Positions 6,607-10,890 of a DNA stretch of 10,890 nucleotides are shown one piece after another. The translations under genes were made by a program, and so were the position numbers. Every line of letters begins with the position of its first letter. Within the stretch, counting starts at the first letter, position 1. Source of the DNA: Candidatus Cloacimonadota bacterium (GTDB lineage: Bacteria; Cloacimonadota; Cloacimonadia; Cloacimonadales; Cloacimonadaceae); the NCBI GenBank assembly GCA_023230025.1, contig JALNYD010000074.1:1-10890 (forward strand), given 5' to 3'. The notes below the pieces were generated by a model that worked only from the letters and a program-made list of their open reading frames with translations, had not been told where the DNA came from and made no database searches.

Positions 6607-9193
6607 TAGCAAGGAAATCCGTAGTCAGTTCATGGAGTTTTTCAAGCAGAAGGGACATACATTTGTTCATTCTTCAGCTGTAGTTCCAGAATCCGATCCC
6701 ACCCTGCTGTTTGCCAATGCAGGAATGAATCAGTTCAAAAGCATCTTTCTGGGTACCAAAGAGTCTGAGGTGACCAGGGCTGTGAACTCTCAGAAATGCA
6801 TTCGCGCTGGCGGTAAGCACAACGATCTTGAAGAGGTTGGGAAAGACGGCTATCACCACACTTTCTTTGAAATGCTAGGTAATTGGAGCTTTGGCGACTA
6901 TTACAAAAAAGAAGCTATCACCTGGGCCTGGGAATTATTGACTGAGGTTTGGGGACTGCCCAAAGACTTGCTTTATGCCACTGTGTATGAAAGCGATCAG
7001 GAAGCTCATGATTTATGGCTGGAATGCACTGATATCATTCCCGAACATGTCGAGTTTCATGGCGATAAAGATAACTTTTGGGAGATGGGGGATACCGGCC
7101 CTTGTGGACCCTGTTCCGAAATCCATATTGATCGGGGGCTAGAGCACTGCAACAAACAATCAGATCCCAACCATACATGCAAAGTCAATGGTGATTGTGA
7201 CCGCTATATTGAGCTGTGGAACCTGGTGTTTATCCAATACAACCGGGAGGAAAACCGGGATTTGATTCCTCTGAAGAACCGTTTTGTTGATACCGGAGCG
7301 GGTTTGGAGCGCATTACACAGGTATTACAAGGAAAGCATTCAAACTATGAGACTGATCTCTTCATGCCGATTATCCAAAGAATTGCTGAGCTTTCCAAAG
7401 TTCCCTATTCTGCAGAGCAGGGCATGAGTCACAGAGTGATTGCAGATCACATCCGATGTTTGTGCTTTGCATTGGCTGATGGAGGATTTCCATCCAATGA
7501 AGGACGTGGCTATGTGTTGCGCAGAATCCTGCGTCGCGCTGCCCGGCATGGCAGGCTTTTGGGCTTTGCCGAGCCCTTCCTGCATAACCTGGTGGATTCT
7601 GTTGTAGAGATAATGGGACATCATTTTGAGGAACTTAAGGGTAAAGAAACCTATATCAAGATGGTTATCAAGGCCGAGGAAGAGCGCTTCAATCGAACCC
7701 TGGATACCGGATTGCAGAAGTTTGATGAGATCTGTCTGCGTTTGGATGGAAATCTGATTGGTGGCAAGGATGCCTTCATGCTCTATGACACCTATGGTTT
7801 TCCCCTGGATCTGACTATGATGCTGGCTGAGGAAAAGGGATTCAAGATTGATCACCGGGGTTTTGAGGAAGAGATGGAAGCTCAGCGGGAGCGTGCCCGC
7901 AAAGCCTCAAAGTTCAGTTCAGATGTTGAGCATGATAACTGGATTGAGTTTAGCCCTCCTCTGCCAACAATTTTCACTGGCTATGAAAAGCATCAGGATT
8001 CTGCTTATATTCAGCGATACAAGGTTTCAGAGGATCAGATCTATGCCCTGCAGCTATCCCAGACTCCTTTTTATGCGGAAAGTGGGGGACAGGTTGCCGA
8101 TACTGGCCGCATCTTCAACGCGGACTTTGAAGTGCTTATCCACGATGTCAAGAAGATAGAAGATGCCTTCATTCATTATGGAAGCTTGAAACGAGGGCTG
8201 ATTTCTGCTCAGAAGGTTAGCGCTGAGATTGATGCTTCCCGGCGCGGAGATATTGCCCGGAATCACACTGCCACTCATCTATTGCATAAAGCCTTACGTT
8301 CGGTGCTGGGTGATCACGTCCAGCAGAAGGGTTCTCTTGTTCATCCGGATTACATGCGCTTTGATTTTACTCACTTTCAAGCCCTGTCCCATAGCCAATG
8401 GGAAACCGTGGAAAGCCTGGTCAATAAGGCTATCAGGGACAATATGCCGGTAATGACACGCATTCAAGATATTGCAGAAGCCAAAGCTGAAGGGGCTACT
8501 GCCCTGTTTGGTGAAAAGTATGCCGATGAAGTTCGCGTAATCAGCATTTTGGATTATTCAAAAGAGCTCTGCGGCGGAACTCATGCCAGGGCTACGGGTG
8601 ATCTGGGTATCTTCAAAATCATCTCAGAAGGATCAGTAGCTGCAGGGATAAGGCGGATCGAAGCTCTAACCGGCCGGGCTGCTTTGGACTATATAACTTC
8701 CCTGCAAGGTTCTTTGAGCCGGTTGGCAAATACCCTTGCTTGTCCGGTGAACATGATTGAACAGAAGATTGATGCTCAAAAGAGCAGAATCAGCGAATTG
8801 GAGACAGAGTTGAAGAGTTTGCAGGCAGAACGCAGTCAGCTCATGATTGACTCCCTTCTGGAAACTGCTACCACCTATCCCGAGTTCAAACTTCTAATCC
8901 ATGAACTGCCGGAAGGATCTGATCTCAAGAACTTTGGCGAAGCTTTGCTGAATAAGCTGAGTGACCACATTGCGGTGATTCTTTGCCCCAAGGGAGACAA
9001 GCTGTCCATTCTGGTGGTGGTAGGTAAAGTGCTTGTCAATCGCTTCAATGCGGGTAAGATCGTTTCTGCAATTGCAGCCCTGATGGGTGGGAAAGGCGGA
9101 GGACGTCCAGATTCAGCAATGGCTGGTTGCCCCGCTCCCCAGGACCTGACGTCAATCATCACCCAAATCCCAGAGATCATCCAAAAGCTTTAA
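6599..9193 (+). CDS. alaS: alanyl-tRNA synthetase
   Basis: This class II synthetase charges tRNA-Ala and edits mischarged Ser/Gly. Its 864 residues are close to the typical full length. The aminoacylation domain begins with the family-typical IRSQFMEFFKQKGH and contains DTGPCGPCSEIH (about 165-176), WNLVFIQYNR and GRGYVLRRILRRAARHGR (about 302-319). The editing domain has the metal site HTATH (556-560) and CGGTH (658-662), complete with its two histidines, cysteine and last histidine. A coiled-coil stretch follows (about 721-750), then the C-Ala domain with MGGKGGGRPDSAMAG (829-843). A short cysteine-containing segment (184-200) follows the GPCGPC motif. The start is GTG with a Shine-Dalgarno inside trxB; the stop overlaps the next gene as TAATG. 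All domains are intact, so the enzyme should be active. Confidence 0.97.
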   Translation: MLSSKEIRSQFMEFFKQKGHTFVHSSAVVPESDPTLLFANAGMNQFKSIFLGTKESEVTRAVNSQKCIRAGGKHNDLEEVGKDGYHHTFFEMLGNWSFGDYYKKEAITWAWELLTEVWGLPKDLLYATVYESDQEAHDLWLECTDIIPEHVEFHGDKDNFWEMGDTGPCGPCSEIHIDRGLEHCNKQSDPNHTCKVNGDCDRYIELWNLVFIQYNREENRDLIPLKNRFVDTGAGLERITQVLQGKHSNYETDLFMPIIQRIAELSKVPYSAEQGMSHRVIADHIRCLCFALADGGFPSNEGRGYVLRRILRRAARHGRLLGFAEPFLHNLVDSVVEIMGHHFEELKGKETYIKMVIKAEEERFNRTLDTGLQKFDEICLRLDGNLIGGKDAFMLYDTYGFPLDLTMMLAEEKGFKIDHRGFEEEMEAQRERARKASKFSSDVEHDNWIEFSPPLPTIFTGYEKHQDSAYIQRYKVSEDQIYALQLSQTPFYAESGGQVADTGRIFNADFEVLIHDVKKIEDAFIHYGSLKRGLISAQKVSAEIDASRRGDIARNHTATHLLHKALRSVLGDHVQQKGSLVHPDYMRFDFTHFQALSHSQWETVESLVNKAIRDNMPVMTRIQDIAEAKAEGATALFGEKYADEVRVISILDYSKELCGGTHARATGDLGIFKIISEGSVAAGIRRIEALTGRAALDYITSLQGSLSRLANTLACPVNMIEQKIDAQKSRISELETELKSLQAERSQLMIDSLLETATTYPEFKLLIHELPEGSDLKNFGEALLNKLSDHIAVILCPKGDKLSILVVVGKVLVNRFNAGKIVSAIAALMGGKGGGRPDSAMAGCPAPQDLTSIITQIPEIIQKL

Positions 9194-10152
9194 TGAAGAT
9201 ATTGATAATCAGACTCAGTTCATTAGGCGATATTGTGCTCTGTCAGAGTATATGTGCCTGGCTACGCAAACAATATCCGCTAGCTGAGATTGATTTTATC
9301 TGCAAACAGCAGTTTGTTGAGCTCACATCTCTAATGGGATGTGGGCTCAACCCCATTGTGTATCAGAAAACTCTGATCTCACATCTTGCTTTGAGAAGGC
9401 GCAGGTATGATCTGGTCATAGACTTGCACAACAAGTTCTCCAGCTTCTTAGTCCGCCTGGCTGCGGCAGCAAAAAGCAGCTCAGTTTACAATAAGCAACG
9501 CAGCAAGCGCAAAGCTATTGTAGCTGGGGATTCCAAACTGGCCATTTCCAGCACGGTTGAGCTTTATAAAAGCGCTCTGGACAAACTGTATCTCAATGTC
9601 CAGCTGGAAGCCCCAAGGTTGGAACTGCCTCAGCAGGAGCTTCCCTTTCTGCTTCCTCAAGCCTCAAAGCTGGTTATGCTGTTTCCCGGTGCCGCTCATT
9701 TCACAAAGATGTATCCGAAGGATAGTTACAAACAACTGCTCAAGATCAGTCCCAGTGGCTTTCATTACTTACTCGCCGGCGCTCCAAATGAGTTTGAACT
9801 CTGTAATGAGCTTCAGCGATCATCACCGGAGAATAGCACGAATATCGCAGGGTTGCTTAGTTTTTCACAAATCCTGGTCGCAATCAAAGCCTGTGACTGT
9901 GTAATCTCCTCGGATAGCGGTCCTATGCATCTGGCCGCAGCCCTCGAAAAACCCCAAATAGCCATCTTTGGAGCTACTCATCCACGGTTGGGTTTTGCTC
10001 CCCAAAACCCCCATGCTCACATTTTATGCGCCAATCTGGATTGCCAGCCATGCAGTTTACATGGTGCGGAGAGCTGTCCTCGGGGACACTTTCAGTGTAT
10101 GTTGAGTATCAATCCTCAGAGTTTGTTAAACATAATGCAAAGCAGCTGTTAA
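9193..10152 (+). CDS. GT9 glycosyltransferase, heptosyltransferase family (ADP-heptose:LPS type)
   Basis: Members of this family add heptose or a related sugar to the inner core of LPS at the cytoplasmic face of the inner membrane. From the ATG at 9193 there are 319 residues, the usual length. An earlier in-frame start at 9127 would lie within alaS and adds a non-homologous stretch. Features: ILIIRLSSLGDIVL (3-16), with D13 at the position of the proposed catalytic base of WaaC; YDLVIDLHN (72-80); LFPGAA (163-168); SDSGPMHLAAAL (240-251), the donor-binding signature. It ends with a cysteine-rich CQPCSLHGAESCPRGHFQCM, common in this family. There is no Shine-Dalgarno; translation is probably coupled to alaS through TAATG. 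Whether it is a WaaC-, WaaF- or WaaQ-type enzyme cannot be decided, so no symbol is given. Confidence 0.9.
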   Translation: MKILIIRLSSLGDIVLCQSICAWLRKQYPLAEIDFICKQQFVELTSLMGCGLNPIVYQKTLISHLALRRRRYDLVIDLHNKFSSFLVRLAAAAKSSSVYNKQRSKRKAIVAGDSKLAISSTVELYKSALDKLYLNVQLEAPRLELPQQELPFLLPQASKLVMLFPGAAHFTKMYPKDSYKQLLKISPSGFHYLLAGAPNEFELCNELQRSSPENSTNIAGLLSFSQILVAIKACDCVISSDSGPMHLAAALEKPQIAIFGATHPRLGFAPQNPHAHILCANLDCQPCSLHGAESCPRGHFQCMLSINPQSLLNIMQSSC

Positions 10153-10236
10153 TAAACCCAAATCTAGCCACAAAGATCAAGCTACTCATCCCATCTACCA
10201 TCATAGTTATATTGGAGTTTTTTTACTTAAATAACC

Positions 10237-10246
10237 GAGATATCTC
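10237..10246. repeat. 10-base perfect palindrome
   Basis: GAGATATCTC reads the same on both strands, about 85 bases after the GT9 stop. It is short enough to occur by chance and is not followed by a T-run, so it does not look like a terminator. It may be a protein-binding site, but nothing supports that. Confidence 0.3.
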
Positions 10247-10598
10247 TGGGGTGGATCATATAAAGTCGATGGCTCAATCGGGATTATCAAAACTTAGGTA
10301 TTAGTGAGTAGCACAATCCTTCGTCTCCTTGATATGGAAAATCTACTACGATGGATGGAAAGATTTCCACAGTTCTGAGATTATCCAGTCATCAGGGAAC
10401 CAAAAGTATGCCATTCCGGTGATAATTCCGATAATGCAAGAGAATAAGAGGTACTGGCTAAAGACATGTTATGTAATATGATAGCGCCTGGTATTGAGTG
10501 TTCTTCTAAATCGGGACTAAATAAATATGAAAAAACACAATTTTTCTCTTGTCAGGATCACCGCTTGTATTTTATTGGCATCAGATCATTAATTATTC

Positions 10599-10603
10599 AG
10601 GAG
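10599..10603 (+). promoter_or_regulatory. Shine-Dalgarno deciding the start of the 87-residue protein
   Basis: AGGAG, 6 bases before the ATG at 10610, is a near-ideal ribosome site. It favours this start over the in-frame ATG at 10466, whose extra residues look non-coding. Confidence 0.75.
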
Positions 10604-10609
10604 CTAGCT

Positions 10610-10873
10610 ATGATCTTTACACTTCACGACGGACAGGAGGTCGATTTACAAAGGGTTGTAGATGTCTCTTCGATTAGAGACGAAGGTTTGGATCCCACCA
10701 GCATCAGCCTGAGCAGAATAGCATTTTATATCAGAGTTAAATCTGGAGGAACCATCATCGTTCATAAAAACTATCACTTTTCAGACTGGGCGGAAGCGAA
10801 AAAGGCTCTTGAAGTAGAAAGAAAGACCTTGATTGAAAAATTGAGTGAATGTAGTTCGAAATCAGTAAGTTGA
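10610..10873 (+). CDS. small hypothetical protein, 87 residues
   Basis: I do not recognise this gene by name. From the ATG at 10610 it encodes 87 residues, opening MIFTLHDGQEVDLQRVVDVS. The layout suggests a compact domain: strands at about residues 1-13, 35-45 and 47-56 (the last two forming a hairpin with a KSGG turn), then HFSDW (56-60) and a charged amphipathic helix (about 61-80). There is no signal peptide, membrane segment or obvious catalytic motif, so it is probably cytoplasmic. An upstream in-frame ATG at 10466 would add 48 residues with an unusual, cysteine-scattered composition and no ribosome site, so I reject it. The gene stands alone after a 457-base gap downstream of the GT9 gene and is not clearly part of that operon. 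That it is a real gene is likely; its role is unknown. Confidence 0.7.
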   Translation: MIFTLHDGQEVDLQRVVDVSSIRDEGLDPTSISLSRIAFYIRVKSGGTIIVHKNYHFSDWAEAKKALEVERKTLIEKLSECSSKSVS

Positions 10874-10890
10874 AAATGATTTAGAAAGAG

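Larger units (their letters stand above)
10153..10609. other. 457-base stretch with no convincing gene
   Basis: I see no tRNA, no rho-independent terminator and no reading frame with a supported start here. It holds a perfect 10-base palindrome GAGATATCTC (10237-10246) and a partial direct repeat ATTCCGGTGATA then ATTCCGATAAT. On the minus strand an open frame (10468-10346) encodes a hydrophobic stretch followed by WFPDDW, but without an ATG at its start. The stretch may contain the promoter of the 87-residue gene and possibly the remains of a small gene. Confidence 0.5.

Noticed and set aside
7340..7855. Open frame of 171 codons on the minus strand inside alaS
   Set aside because: It is a shadow of the conserved AlaRS catalytic domain with no start signal or recognisable product.
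9127..9192. Earlier in-frame start for the GT9 protein inside alaS
   Set aside because: The added 22 residues are proline-rich and unlike the family, whereas the ATG at 9193 begins exactly at the conserved first strand.
10026..10304. Plus-strand frame of 92 codons running out of the end of the GT9 gene
   Set aside because: Its first half is an out-of-frame reading of GT9; the remainder is low in protein-like character and no ribosome site precedes it.

Overview
The window looks like a chromosomal housekeeping and cell-envelope region from a Gram-negative (diderm) bacterium. The evidence for this is a GT9 heptosyltransferase-type enzyme (an LPS-core family), a monofunctional peptidoglycan transglycosylase with an N-terminal membrane anchor, and compact operons with overlapping start and stop codons. 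The combination of genes and protein style suggests the FCB superphylum, possibly Cloacimonadota. That placement is inference from family resemblance only, with modest confidence. I see no mobile element, tRNA, rRNA, CRISPR array or phage gene.

Layout. Positions 1-5525 are a leftward (minus-strand) block. In transcription order it holds queC (preQ0 synthase), an L-asparaginase, two GT4-type glycosyltransferases, rpsT (ribosomal protein S20), mtgA (peptidoglycan transglycosylase) and a DUF2851 protein cut by the left edge. The first four genes are linked by an ATGA overlap, a 3-base gap and a TAATG overlap, behind a good sigma-70-like promoter (TTGACA, 16 bases, TATACT). rpsT follows after 72 bases with its own candidate promoter. 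mtgA and DUF2851 are again joined by TAATG. A 139-base divergent region (5526-5664) separates this block from a rightward operon: trxB (thioredoxin reductase), alaS (alanyl-tRNA synthetase, GTG start, 8-base overlap with trxB) and a GT9 glycosyltransferase (TAATG overlap). After a 457-base stretch with no convincing gene comes a small unrecognised 87-residue protein (10610-10873) with an excellent Shine-Dalgarno sequence.

How the genes fit together. The three glycosyltransferases and MtgA are envelope-building enzymes. QueC, AlaS and S20 serve translation (tRNA modification, tRNA charging, ribosome). TrxB supplies reduced thioredoxin. The asparaginase releases ammonia and is translationally coupled to QueC, which consumes ammonia; a functional link is possible but unproven.

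I found no clear new biological system. The items most worth a second look are the orphan 87-residue protein with its odd upstream stretch, the DUF2851 protein, and the asparaginase, which lacks the usual lid tyrosine and is coupled to QueC.
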